NCBI GenBank assembly: GCA_002730035.1
Contig: PBYU01000068.1
Span: 1 to 64,000, forward strand
Reading direction: 5' to 3'
From: Gammaproteobacteria bacterium
GTDB lineage: Bacteria; Pseudomonadota; Gammaproteobacteria; Pseudomonadales; Pseudohongiellaceae
DNA: 64,000 nucleotides
The notes under the pieces are model-generated. The model was not told the DNA's origin, searched no databases, and saw only the letters and a program-made list of their open reading frames with translations. Position numbers and translations under genes: made by a program. Shown here piece by piece: positions 31,343 to 41,137 of the stretch. How positions within the stretch are numbered: position 1 is the stretch's first letter; the number at the start of each line of letters is the position of its first letter.

Positions 31343-32233
31343 TTACACCTGTGTAAGTCGCTGTGAATTAGTATAAACAACATGCCGGCCAGCGCTGGAA
31401 AACCCAACCAGGCTGATGTTTGCCTGTTGGGCTACCTCCAGTGCCATGGTGGTTGGTGCGGAGACCGCCACTACCACGGGCATTCCCGCCATGGCAGCCT
31501 TCTGCACAACCTCGTAACTGGCGCGACTGGAAATCAACAGAAATCCAGCAGCGGCAGACAAGCCTTCCTGACACATCCTGCCTACCAGTTTATCGAGCGC
31601 ATTGTGCCGGCCCACATCTTCACAGAGTTGCAAGATAGTACCATCGGGATCGCACCAGGCTGCACCATGTACGGCACCGGTTACCGACTGGATTGGTTGA
31701 TTGTCGGCCAACGCCTGGGTCGCATGCTGGATTGCTGCATGGGAAATTACGCAATCGCCTGTTACCGGTTTCACGGGAAGGCGAATCTGCTGCAGGGATT
31801 CCGCACCACAGATGCCACAGCCAGTACGCCCGGTGAGGCTGCGACGCCTGTCTTTCAACCCTGCAAAACATTGATTGGAAACGGATATCTTGACCTCGAT
31901 TCCAACCGCACCATGTATCAGCTGCAAGTCGTAAATATCGTTACTGCTTTCGATGATGCCTTCGGTAAGGCTGAAACCAATGGCAAAGGCTTCCAGGTCC
32001 GTGGGACTGACCATCATTACGGCGTGGGACAGGTCGTTGTAAACCAGCGCTACCGCTGTTTCCTCGGCAATCTTGTCGGTAATGGTCTGCACGTCAAGCT
32101 GACTGTCCGCAGCGGAATGCTGATGGGCTGTCCATACATCGACCGAGGCCTCAACAATACCCGGCTCGGAAGTTGATTGTTCGTCTTCAGCCGTTACTGC
32201 AGCGTCATTCTCCAGGCTCTGTCTCTTGTCCAT
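31343..32233 (-). CDS. fdhD: Formate dehydrogenase accessory sulfurtransferase FdhD
   Basis: TGRTGCGICGAESL, CEDVGRHNALDKLVG; start at MDKRQSLEN favoured. Confidence 0.92.
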   Translation of the reverse strand: MDKRQSLENDAAVTAEDEQSTSEPGIVEASVDVWTAHQHSAADSQLDVQTITDKIAEETAVALVYNDLSHAVMMVSPTDLEAFAIGFSLTEGIIESSNDIYDLQLIHGAVGIEVKISVSNQCFAGLKDRRRSLTGRTGCGICGAESLQQIRLPVKPVTGDCVISHAAIQHATQALADNQPIQSVTGAVHGAAWCDPDGTILQLCEDVGRHNALDKLVGRMCQEGLSAAAGFLLISSRASYEVVQKAAMAGMPVVVAVSAPTTMALEVAQQANISLVGFSSAGRHVVYTNSQRLTQV

Positions 32234-32243
32234 GTTCCCCACG

Positions 32244-35123
32244 TCAGGATTTGGCCCGATCCAGCAAGCCCAGTTGCTGTTCTGAGAAGGCTTCATACTT
32301 GGCCTGCCAATCGGAGAGGCCCGAGACTTTGCTCACCTGTACTGCCGTCACCTTGTACTCAGGGCAATTTGTGGCCCAGTCGGAGTTATCCGTTGTGATG
32401 ACATTGGCACCGCTTTCCGGATGATGAAAGGTCGTATACACAACGCCGGGTTGTACGCGGTCGGTGATGTCAGCCTTGAGTACAGTATCCCCCACACGAC
32501 TGCGCAGTTGAACTGAATCACCCCGGTTGATGCCTCTCTCTTCGGCATCGTGTGGATGAATTTCCAACACATCCGCAGCGTGCCAACTCATGTTTTCCGT
32601 GCGTCGTGTCTGGGCGCCAACATTGTATTGTGACAGGATGCGCCCGGTGGTTAGTAACAGGGGAAAGCGCCGGTTTACTTTCTCATCGGTGGCGACAAAT
32701 TCGGTGATGGCGAAATAGCCCTGCCCCCTGACAAACTCATTCACATGCATGATGGGTGTCCCGCAAGGCGCAGCGTCATTGCACGGCCATTGAATCGAGC
32801 CTTGCTGCTCCAGCCGATCGTAACTCACTCCCTGAAAGGTCGGTGTCAGGGCGGCGATCTCATTCATGATTTCGGAAGGATGGCGGTAGTCCATGGGATA
32901 ACCCAAAGCATTCGACAGGGCCATCGTGGCTTCCCAATCGGCTTTGCCACTGATTGGCGCCATTACTCTTCGTACCCGCGAGATGCGACGCTCGGCATTG
33001 GTGAAAGTGCCGTCTTTTTCGAGGAATGAGGCTCCCGGCAGAAACACATGGGCAAATTTTGCAGTCTCGTTAAGAAAGATGTCCTGAATGATCAGGCAAT
33101 CCAGGTTCCGCAGTGCCGCTTCCACATGTTGAGTGTTAGGATCTGATTGGGCAATGTCTTCACCCTGACAATACAGGCCCTTGAAGTGACCCGCTACTGC
33201 GGCATCGAGCATATTGGGAATACGCATGCCAGGTTCACTATCGATCTGTACGCCCCAGCATTCTTCGAAAGGCTGGCGCACGCTGTCGATAGAGACATGT
33301 CGATAGCCAGGGAGCTCATGGGGAAACGAACCCATGTCGCAGGAACCCTGCACGTTGTTCTGCCCTCTCAGCGGATTCACACCGACCCCTTCCCGCCCGA
33401 TATTACCGGTGAGCATGGCCAGGTTGGCGATGCCCATCACCATGGTGGAGCCCTGACTGTGTTCCGTGACGCCCAATCCATAATAAATGGCGGCATTCTT
33501 GGCGCTGGCATACAGCCTGGCCGCGGCAATAATCTTCTGCGCGTCGATGCCGGTGACTTTTGACATGGCCAGAGGTGAATTTCCGGGTTCGCTGATAAAG
33601 CGTTTCCACAGCTCGAACACCTCAGACTCGCAGCGTGCTTCGATAAAATCTGTCGCCTCGAGGCCTTCGGTGACAATGACATGGGCCATGGCATTGATCA
33701 GAGCTACGTTGGTACCCGGTAACAGGTTCAGGTGGTGGGCGCTGCTTACATGTGGGCTACGTACCAGGTCGATGCGGCGCGGGTCGGCGACTATGAGCTG
33801 CGCTCCCTGCCTAAGGCGTTGCTTCATGCGCGAAGCGAAAACCGGGTGCGCATCGGTTGGATTGGCACCGATCACCATGATCACATCGGCTTTTCCCACC
33901 GAATCGAAGTTCTGGGTACCTGCCGACTCCCCGAGGGTAGTCTTTAATCCGTAACCGGTCGGCGAATGACAGACTCGGGCACAGTTGTCGACGTTGTTAT
34001 TGCCAAAGGCGGCGCGGACCAGTTTCTGTACCAGGTAGGTTTCTTCGTTGGTGCAGCGCGATGAGGTAATACCACCCACCGAGTCTTGCCCATTCTCGTG
34101 TTGGATGTGCCTTATGCGCTGCGCCGCAAAGTTGACCGCCTCATCCCAGGAAACCTGTCGCCAGGGCTCATCGATACTGTCACGAATCATCGGTTCAGTA
34201 ACACGATCCCGGTGTGTCGCATAACCCCAGGCGAAACGACCTTTTACACAGGAGTGGCCCCGATTCGCCTGGCCTCCCTTGTACGGCACCATGCGCACTA
34301 GCTGGTCGCCCTTCATTTCTGCCTTGAATGCACAACCCACACCACAATAGGCACAAGTGGTCAGCACACTATGTTCTGGTACGCCGGCTTCGACCACCGA
34401 CTTTTCTATAAGGGTCGCCGTCGGGCAGGCTTGCACACAGGCGCCACATGCCACACATTCAGAGTCCATGAAGTCTCCGTTCTGCCCTGCCACCACCTTG
34501 GACTCGAAGCCACGCCCATCGATGGTCAGTGCGTAGCTACCCTGCACCTCTTCACAGGCTCGCACGCAGCGGGAACAGACGATGCATTTACTGGAATCAA
34601 AATTGAAATAAGCCTGACTGGAGTCAAGGGGCGCATCCAGATGATTCTTGCCGGCATAGCCATAACGCACTTCTCGCAGCCCAACCTCGCCGGCAGCATC
34701 CTGCAACTCACAATCGCCATTGGCGGCACAGGTCAGGCAATCCAGCGGGTGGTCTGAGATGTACAACTCCATCACGTTGCGCCTGAGTTTCGCCAGCGCT
34801 GCGGTCTGCGTTCGCACAACCAGACCGTCTTCGGCCGGGGCAGTACAGGAGGAAGGGAATCCCTTGCGCCCTGCGATCTCCACCAGACAGAGCCGACAGG
34901 AACCGAAAGCCTGCAAGGAATCGCTAGCACAGAGTCTGGGCAGGTTGATGTCGAGCTGTGCGGCGGCACGCATGAGTGAAGTACCACGCGGCACATTCAC
35001 TTGCTGACCATCGATAGTCAGCTCGATCCTCTCGCTTGAATTATCAACAGCAATGGCGGGCGTACCATAGTCCTTGTCGGCATCGAGGGTCTGCTGAGAA
35101 TTCGGGTCAAAAAATTGCAACAT
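32244..35123 (-). CDS. fdsA: Formate dehydrogenase alpha subunit (Mo/W-bisMGD, NAD-linked type)
   Basis: 959 aa; N-terminal 2Fe-2S and ferredoxin Cys clusters, TTCAYCGVGC, NCARVCHSPTGYGLKTTLGESAGTQNF. Confidence 0.94.
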   Translation of the reverse strand: MLQFFDPNSQQTLDADKDYGTPAIAVDNSSERIELTIDGQQVNVPRGTSLMRAAAQLDINLPRLCASDSLQAFGSCRLCLVEIAGRKGFPSSCTAPAEDGLVVRTQTAALAKLRRNVMELYISDHPLDCLTCAANGDCELQDAAGEVGLREVRYGYAGKNHLDAPLDSSQAYFNFDSSKCIVCSRCVRACEEVQGSYALTIDGRGFESKVVAGQNGDFMDSECVACGACVQACPTATLIEKSVVEAGVPEHSVLTTCAYCGVGCAFKAEMKGDQLVRMVPYKGGQANRGHSCVKGRFAWGYATHRDRVTEPMIRDSIDEPWRQVSWDEAVNFAAQRIRHIQHENGQDSVGGITSSRCTNEETYLVQKLVRAAFGNNNVDNCARVCHSPTGYGLKTTLGESAGTQNFDSVGKADVIMVIGANPTDAHPVFASRMKQRLRQGAQLIVADPRRIDLVRSPHVSSAHHLNLLPGTNVALINAMAHVIVTEGLEATDFIEARCESEVFELWKRFISEPGNSPLAMSKVTGIDAQKIIAAARLYASAKNAAIYYGLGVTEHSQGSTMVMGIANLAMLTGNIGREGVGVNPLRGQNNVQGSCDMGSFPHELPGYRHVSIDSVRQPFEECWGVQIDSEPGMRIPNMLDAAVAGHFKGLYCQGEDIAQSDPNTQHVEAALRNLDCLIIQDIFLNETAKFAHVFLPGASFLEKDGTFTNAERRISRVRRVMAPISGKADWEATMALSNALGYPMDYRHPSEIMNEIAALTPTFQGVSYDRLEQQGSIQWPCNDAAPCGTPIMHVNEFVRGQGYFAITEFVATDEKVNRRFPLLLTTGRILSQYNVGAQTRRTENMSWHAADVLEIHPHDAEERGINRGDSVQLRSRVGDTVLKADITDRVQPGVVYTTFHHPESGANVITTDNSDWATNCPEYKVTAVQVSKVSGLSDWQAKYEAFSEQQLGLLDRAKS

Positions 35124-35152
35124 AAGTCTCTTTCTGGTTCAGCTGTATGGCC

Positions 35153-36700
35153 TCAGGATATTTTGAAATCATCGGCGAAATGCTGCAGTGCACTTCTGAC
35201 GGGGAATGGCGTCATGCCTCCCATCGCGCACAATGATCCAGCTACCATCGTATCGCAGAGTTCTTCCAGTAAAGCCACTGCTTGTTCTCGTGCAGGCTCA
35301 TTTTCCGCCTCGCCCTGGATTGAGTCGATAACTTCTACGCCTCTTACTGAGCCGATGCGGCAGGGTGTACATTTGCCACAGGATTCAATCCTGCAAAATT
35401 CCATGGCAAATCGGGCCTGCTCGCGCATGTTGACCGACTCATTGAACACCACCACTCCGCCGTGCCCCAGCATGGCATCTATCGCCAGGAACGCTTCGTA
35501 GTCCAGGGTTGTATCCCACTGACTCTCGGGCAGGTAAGCGCCGAGTGGCCCACCAACCTGTACGGCGCGCATCGCCCGTCCCGTGCGGGTGCCGCCCCCG
35601 AACTCTTCCAGCAGCGCGCGCAGTGTCGCCCCGAAAGCTAATTCAACCAGGCCTGCCTGCTTGATATTACCGGCTAATTGAAAAGGCAGGGTTCCGCGTG
35701 ACTTGCCAACGCCGTAGCCTTCATAGCTTGCGGCCCCTCCTGCCAGAATGGTCGGTACCGATGCGAGTGACACTACGTTATTGATTACCGAGGGCTTGCC
35801 GAAGAGTCCTTCGATTGCCGGTAGCGGCGGCTTGGGTCTTACCTGGCCACGTTTTCCTTCCAGGCTTTCCAGCATGGAAGTCTCTTCTCCACAGATATAG
35901 GCGCCGGCCCCCAGCCTTACTTCAATCTCAAATTTCTTGTCACTGCCGGCTATGTTGTTACCCAGATATCCCCCATGTCTGGCCAATTCGATCGCATCAC
36001 GCAGGACAGTGTGGGCGAGCGGGTACTCCTCCCGCAAATAGAGGTAGCCCTGTTCGGCGCCCACGGCCAATCCGGCGATGACCATGCCTTCGATCAGACT
36101 GAACGGATCACTCTCCATGAGCATGCGATCTGCATAGCAGCCCGAATCCCCTTCATCGGCATTGCAGACGATGTATTTCATATCCGAGGGCGTGTCCAGC
36201 ACGGTCTGCCATTTAACGCCGGTCGGAAAGGCCGCACCACCACGCCCGCGCAGACCTGATTGGGTGATGCAGCTTACAATGTCCTGCGCTGACATAGAGA
36301 GCGCCGCATTCAAGCCCTCGAAGCCCTGCCGAGCACAGTAGTCTTTTAGCGACAGGGGATCGATGATTCCCACTCGGGAAAATGTCACCCGTTGCTGATT
36401 CTTCAGGAAGGGAATTTCTTCTGTCAGGCCGAGCGCCAAACGATGTTCTGTCGCTCCCTCCCAGAATCGATCTGCCATTAGTTGTCTGACATCTGCCTCG
36501 CCGACTGGACCGAAAGCGATGCGACCCCTGTCGGTATCGACCTCTACCATCGGTTCGAGCCAATACAGGCCACGTGAGCCATTGCGCAGAACTTCCATGT
36601 TGAGGCCCGCATCGGCTATTGCGGTGGCAAACCTGCCGGCAACCTGGTCGGCTCCGAGCGAGCAGGCGGTGGTGTCTCGAGGTACGTAAATTCGGATCAT
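35153..36700 (-). CDS. fdsB: Formate dehydrogenase beta subunit (NuoF-like)
   Basis: GLRGRGGAAFPTGVKW, CNADEGDSGCYADR, ESCGKCTPCRIGSVRG. Confidence 0.94.
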   Translation of the reverse strand: MIRIYVPRDTTACSLGADQVAGRFATAIADAGLNMEVLRNGSRGLYWLEPMVEVDTDRGRIAFGPVGEADVRQLMADRFWEGATEHRLALGLTEEIPFLKNQQRVTFSRVGIIDPLSLKDYCARQGFEGLNAALSMSAQDIVSCITQSGLRGRGGAAFPTGVKWQTVLDTPSDMKYIVCNADEGDSGCYADRMLMESDPFSLIEGMVIAGLAVGAEQGYLYLREEYPLAHTVLRDAIELARHGGYLGNNIAGSDKKFEIEVRLGAGAYICGEETSMLESLEGKRGQVRPKPPLPAIEGLFGKPSVINNVVSLASVPTILAGGAASYEGYGVGKSRGTLPFQLAGNIKQAGLVELAFGATLRALLEEFGGGTRTGRAMRAVQVGGPLGAYLPESQWDTTLDYEAFLAIDAMLGHGGVVVFNESVNMREQARFAMEFCRIESCGKCTPCRIGSVRGVEVIDSIQGEAENEPAREQAVALLEELCDTMVAGSLCAMGGMTPFPVRSALQHFADDFKIS

Positions 36701-36708
36701 AGCGGCCT

Positions 36709-37206
36709 CTATTTGACCTCCACCGCGGTGTTACCGAGTTGCTTAACAATCTCATCGAAGCGCTCGGCATCGACGTGACTGAATACCCTGTCAGCCACCC
36801 GTACGGAAGGGGAACAGGCGCAATTACCGAGACAGTACACAGGCAGCAGGGTGATTTCCCCATCACCGGTAGTCTGATGAAAGTCGACGTTGAGCGAGCG
36901 CCTGGCGTGTTCTTCCAGTGCGCGACTCCCCATCGCCTGACAGGCTTCGGCTCGACAGATCTGAATCGTGTGTCTTCCGGGTGGGCTGGAACGGAAGTAG
37001 TGATAGAAAGTGACGACGCCATGCACTTCGGCACGGGAAAGGTTTAGACCGGAGGCAATAATGGGCAGCGTATCGCCTGGCACATAACCGATGGCATCCT
37101 GTAGAGCGTGCAGGATCGGCAGCAGGGCACCAGGCTGATCCTGGTGGGCCGCTATGATGTCCGACACTAAATCGGCATGATCAGCTTGGCTACTCGCTTC
37201 ACTCAT
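36709..37206 (-). CDS. fdsG: Formate dehydrogenase gamma subunit (NuoE-like)
   Basis: VHGVVTFYHYFRSSPPGRHTIQICRAEACQAMGS, YCLGNCACSPSV. Confidence 0.93.
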   Translation of the reverse strand: MSEASSQADHADLVSDIIAAHQDQPGALLPILHALQDAIGYVPGDTLPIIASGLNLSRAEVHGVVTFYHYFRSSPPGRHTIQICRAEACQAMGSRALEEHARRSLNVDFHQTTGDGEITLLPVYCLGNCACSPSVRVADRVFSHVDAERFDEIVKQLGNTAVEVK

Positions 37207-37256
37207 GAGTTCGATTTACTAAGAGGCTCTACTGCTGTTAGGCTAATTTTCAACGA

Positions 37257-38273
37257 CTATTCAATGGCAAAGCGGGCGATCCGATCACCCCCGGCAATAC
37301 CACCTACCCAAATCTCACTACCGACCTGGATAGCAACAGTTCCCAGAATCAATAGCTCATTGGAAGGGTAATCGACTATCTGCTGCGCGCCGAGTGTGTC
37401 CGGGTTTACCCTTGTTACGCGGGACGTCACCTCATCGCACTGCCCCTGACCGAGACAGGCAAAAACCGAATCGGGGGTCGGCCCGACATGACCCGCCGCG
37501 AGCAGGGAACCATCTGCTGCCCAGCGTACATTATCGATGTGATGACTGACGTTCACCGTATCAACCTGCACCGGTGTCTGACCTCGGGAAAGTCGAATCA
37601 GGCTGCGATTGGCCCAGCCGCCTATGTAGAACCAACGGCCGTCGGTTGACACTTCGATGCCATTTGGGCCGGCAGTTTCACTACCCGGAACCTGGCTCCA
37701 GCCCCGCCCGGAGTGCCATTCCCGCACTGAGCCATCGGGCATCTGAAAATGGGTCGCGGCAATGCCACCTTCTGGCAAAGCCACTACCGAGTTAAATACC
37801 ACTGCCTCAGGTGCCAACACGCAACCAATCCAGGTCAATGACGGCGTGGCTCCGGTCATGTCGATGTCAAATACTTCGATGGATTCTCGGGCACCGTGGC
37901 GCACGACATACAAGCGGTGCGCTCCATCGGCACCAGTCGTCAGATTGATTCCGTGTGGCCGGAAAGCGGACATGTTGGGACCCGGACAGTCGCCATAGCT
38001 CACCGTATCGTGTCGGGGTTGCGCCGATGGAAGCGGGTAAAGCACCGCAGAGCTGTAGTCTCGGGTATCGACCAGATACAGATAGCCATCATCTTCCATG
38101 CCAGAGGCTATCAGCCACGGAGATTCGGGTACTATCGCAAGGTCTTCCGGGCTAACCGGTCCACAGACGAACTGTACGGCACCATCGGCTTCGCAGGCAG
38201 CCGCCGCAGTGGAAGGCGCAGTCATCAAGCAGCTAAGCGTGAAACAGGACAACAATAGTAGACGTAGTCTCAT
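37257..38273 (-). CDS. Exported beta-propeller-like (SMP-30/gluconolactonase-like) protein
   Basis: Signal peptide; GPNGIEVSTDGRWFYIGGWANRSLIRLSRG blade-like repeats. Confidence 0.65.
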   Translation of the reverse strand: MRLRLLLLSCFTLSCLMTAPSTAAAACEADGAVQFVCGPVSPEDLAIVPESPWLIASGMEDDGYLYLVDTRDYSSAVLYPLPSAQPRHDTVSYGDCPGPNMSAFRPHGINLTTGADGAHRLYVVRHGARESIEVFDIDMTGATPSLTWIGCVLAPEAVVFNSVVALPEGGIAATHFQMPDGSVREWHSGRGWSQVPGSETAGPNGIEVSTDGRWFYIGGWANRSLIRLSRGQTPVQVDTVNVSHHIDNVRWAADGSLLAAGHVGPTPDSVFACLGQGQCDEVTSRVTRVNPDTLGAQQIVDYPSNELLILGTVAIQVGSEIWVGGIAGGDRIARFAIE

Positions 38274-38282
38274 GGAATCTCC

Positions 38283-38322
38283 ATTTACCTCTATTTACCT
38301 TTATTTACCTCTACTTACCCCT
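38283..38322. repeat. Four-unit 10-bp tandem repeat
   Basis: atttacctct / atttaccttt / atttacctct / acttacccct; on the minus strand it is a repeated AGAGGTAAAT just upstream of the start codon at 38273. Confidence 0.85.
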
Positions 38323-38402
38323 ATTGATAAGCTATTGAAGAATAAAAGCTATCCCGCATGAAGTCCATCGCCCCTTCACGGCCCCTGGGTACTTCGGGCA
38401 TC

Positions 38403-38434
38403 AAAAAAGCCCCTACCCGATGGGGTAGAGGCTT
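38403..38434 (-). terminator. Rho-independent terminator after the DUF4252 genes
   Basis: AAGCCTCTACCC-CATC-GGGTAGGGGCTTTTTT on the minus strand. Confidence 0.85.
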
Positions 38435-38526
38435 CTTATCGATCAGAGTTTGAACTTGAGCCAACAGGACAAGCTGTGCGAGGTCGCTGCTGTTAGCTCT
38501 GGCTGAATCCGGTCTGAGTCAAATCC

Positions 38527-39075
38527 TTATCCGGAAGTATAGACTCCCCGGTGACCTTTGGCATGCGAAACGGCGTACTCCAGCATATCAGTAAAATCAC
38601 CATCCATATTGATTAACACCAGTTCGTCCTGCTCCCGCACGAATACCGAAACGGCCTCCAGACGGTTCTGGTTGATGTTCAAGCCGACATAAACCCACAC
38701 CTGCTCGCCTTCCTCCTTAACCTTGACGATACGTTCCCAAAGCAGGTTGTCGTTCTTGGCACGCAGCGATTCGGCAAAAGTGTCATCTGTGAAGTTGAAA
38801 TTGCCACCGCGGGGATGGATTTGATAGACCGCGACTTGCAGATGATCGACGTCAGATAAATCTGCCTCATTGAGAGTAACCACATCCAGGAAGTTGAATA
38901 TTCCACCTCCCATTGCTATGCCTACTTCTTTCTGCAGAGATATTTCCGGCATCTGTTGTGTGATCGAATCACGCACCGGTCTAAACGGCCGGTCGGTGAA
39001 AGACATACAACTGCTAAGTACAAGTAGTGCAACGCCGGCAACGATTGTCTTCGTTTTTATTATTGATATTTTCAT
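38527..39075 (-). CDS. DUF4252-like exported protein / lipoprotein
   Basis: LVLSSCMSF lipobox-like N-terminus; small secreted protein resembling the upstream paralogue. Confidence 0.65.
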   Translation of the reverse strand: MKISIIKTKTIVAGVALLVLSSCMSFTDRPFRPVRDSITQQMPEISLQKEVGIAMGGGIFNFLDVVTLNEADLSDVDHLQVAVYQIHPRGGNFNFTDDTFAESLRAKNDNLLWERIVKVKEEGEQVWVYVGLNINQNRLEAVSVFVREQDELVLINMDGDFTDMLEYAVSHAKGHRGVYTSG

Positions 39076-39087
39076 TCTCAGGTCCGC

Positions 39088-39657
39088 TCAGTTAACGTCC
39101 AAATCCACCAGTTCGTCGATATTGAATCGTTGTCCGAGGGCACTGATGTCATCGGTGCTGATATCGCCTACGATGTTCACCAGAACCGTATCGCCTGGCT
39201 CTGCCACCATGATGGCAATCCCATAAATTACATCGGCGTCATCAGACAATCTGAAGTAGATGTCCACATGTTCCGAGTCTTCCCGGATGCGAACCACACG
39301 TTCCCAACCCTGTTGATCCAGATCATCAGCAATGACATTCATCGAACTGGAAATTTCATCGACATCAATGGCATCGCTCTCGAACACATTGACGGTGACC
39401 TGCAGGAGTTTGGATATGAAGTTAGCGGCTTCTTCATCCTCACTACGTATCAAATTGGTGACCATGTTCAGTAGTGGTGCCTTCAGGCTCACCTCAACAT
39501 TGGGTTCAATATTGGCGATGGTGGTCAGGACCGAGAAATCAACATAACCCGGATGATCTGCCACACGGTTGTCGGCGGCCATGGCAATTGGAATCATGCC
39601 GATGCACACCAGTGGTAGTAATAGTCGTCTTAACATTTTCATACACTTACCTCGCAA
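39088..39657 (-). CDS. DUF4252-like exported protein
   Basis: Signal peptide; second copy next to the 38527 ORF, in an ECF sigma / anti-sigma operon. Confidence 0.65.
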   Translation of the reverse strand: MRGKCMKMLRRLLLPLVCIGMIPIAMAADNRVADHPGYVDFSVLTTIANIEPNVEVSLKAPLLNMVTNLIRSEDEEAANFISKLLQVTVNVFESDAIDVDEISSSMNVIADDLDQQGWERVVRIREDSEHVDIYFRLSDDADVIYGIAIMVAEPGDTVLVNIVGDISTDDISALGQRFNIDELVDLDVN

Positions 39658-39695
39658 GAAAAACTTAATTAGATTCTGGCGTGAGCCTTGTCTGG

Positions 39696-40337
39696 CTAAA
39701 TTGGGCCATTCTGTAGCGGTTCCTGGCTCCTGTTGCTGGCTCTCTCGAAAGAAGCATTCAGAGAGTCTTGTAGGGGAGTTACTAGGAACCGGTCGCCAAT
39801 CATTACCTCAGTTCGTTGACTGACCTGATTCAAATAATCGATGGCCAGGTTTAGATCCTGTAAAGCCTGGCTAATATCTTGTGGAGAATACTCTTCGGTT
39901 TGTTCACTATTGGTTGGGGTGGTTTGCTCTGCCACCATTGGCATGCCCTGCTGTTGATTCGTCAGTGTCGGCATAATGACGATTGCGATAATCGCAACCG
40001 CAGCAACCGGCATGGCGTAGCGGAAAAATACCGGTGTCGCTGTAATCACATCACTCAACTGAGACCAGAATGATGGTCGTGCCGGTTGTTCTGTAATTGG
40101 GTGCCCATCGGCCAGCCGGTAAATCGGTTCCAGTACGTGATCATCACAATCAATCTGTGGTAAATCCAGGATGGTATCCTGCACAGCCTGTGCATAATGG
40201 AATTCCCTGGCACAGGCGTCACACTGATGAACATGTGAGTTGAACTCTTCCTGCTGAGGAGTGCTAAGGTCGCCATCCAGATAGCTGTCTATCTGAAGTT
40301 GTACGAAATAGCACTGTGAGTCGCTATTACTTGGCAT
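39696..40337 (-). CDS. Anti-sigma factor with zinc-finger-like (ZAS) domain
   Basis: HVHQCDACAREF (HxxxCxxC) and a single central TM segment. Confidence 0.82.
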   Translation of the reverse strand: MPSNSDSQCYFVQLQIDSYLDGDLSTPQQEEFNSHVHQCDACAREFHYAQAVQDTILDLPQIDCDDHVLEPIYRLADGHPITEQPARPSFWSQLSDVITATPVFFRYAMPVAAVAIIAIVIMPTLTNQQQGMPMVAEQTTPTNSEQTEEYSPQDISQALQDLNLAIDYLNQVSQRTEVMIGDRFLVTPLQDSLNASFERASNRSQEPLQNGPI

Positions 40338-40378
40338 CTGTCTCTGTCTCCAATTCTTGGTAGCTTTGATTTCTCAAT

Positions 40379-41011
40379 CTATTCACTGCCTGCCTGTTGT
40401 ACATCGGACGGAGTTTTCGATTTATTGTTACTGTTAACACCGTTGTAGTTATCAAAAATTTGCCGTAGCACGCTATTTTCTCTTAACTTGCGCCTGCTTC
40501 GGTGCAGATACACTTTCACCTGCCTCTCACTCATATCCAGAGATTGCTGAATTTCAGCATAACTCATGCCCTGAATGTCGCGCATAATGACAATGCTTCG
40601 AAACGGTTCATCGAGAGACTTAATAGCCTCGAGCAGCGGTTGTCTGAAACCCTGCTCATCGATGTGCGCAACCTGATCTTCATAGCTTGCCTGCTCTGAA
40701 ACATCTGCGTATTCATCTATCTTATTTTGTGCCGTTTTGCGCTTGCGCACATGATCAATCACCGCATTGCGCGCCACGCGCATTAGCCAGGCACCCAGCT
40801 TGTTGTGATCGATCTTTTGCCAGTGCTGCCACAGCTTGATGAATACTTCCTGGGTGACGTCCTCAGCATCTTCCCTGGCGCGCAGGCTATAGTGGGCAAA
40901 GGAAAATAGCCATTGCCTGTGCTGGTCTACGGCCTGCCGGTATTGAGGTAGCATTTGATAATAAAGACGGGAATAGTGGGAAAAGGTTACAGGATTGCAC
41001 CGGCTTGGCAT
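40379..41011 (-). CDS. ECF-type RNA polymerase sigma factor
   Basis: AREDAEDVTQEVFIKLWQHW, GAWLMRVARNAVIDHVRKRK, GMSYAEIQQSLDMSERQVKVYLHRSRRKL. Confidence 0.92.
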   Translation of the reverse strand: MPSRCNPVTFSHYSRLYYQMLPQYRQAVDQHRQWLFSFAHYSLRAREDAEDVTQEVFIKLWQHWQKIDHNKLGAWLMRVARNAVIDHVRKRKTAQNKIDEYADVSEQASYEDQVAHIDEQGFRQPLLEAIKSLDEPFRSIVIMRDIQGMSYAEIQQSLDMSERQVKVYLHRSRRKLRENSVLRQIFDNYNGVNSNNKSKTPSDVQQAGSE

Positions 41012-41137
41012 AGAAACGCCTTTCTTTCCAGGAAATCAACGGGTTAAAGTGGTATTTTGTCGCATTGCCGTGCGCCAATTCGGCCTGTATTGCTATACTG
41101 GCTGGCAATAATAAAATCTAGAGCTATTTCGTTGCCC

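Noticed and set aside
31382-32176. 264-aa plus-strand ORF
   Set aside because: Antisense to fdhD; low-complexity shadow translation with no family motif.
32244-35123. Possible selenocysteine formate dehydrogenase
   Set aside because: The active-site position is encoded as Cys (RVCHSPT) and the ORF has no internal UGA, so no recoding is needed.
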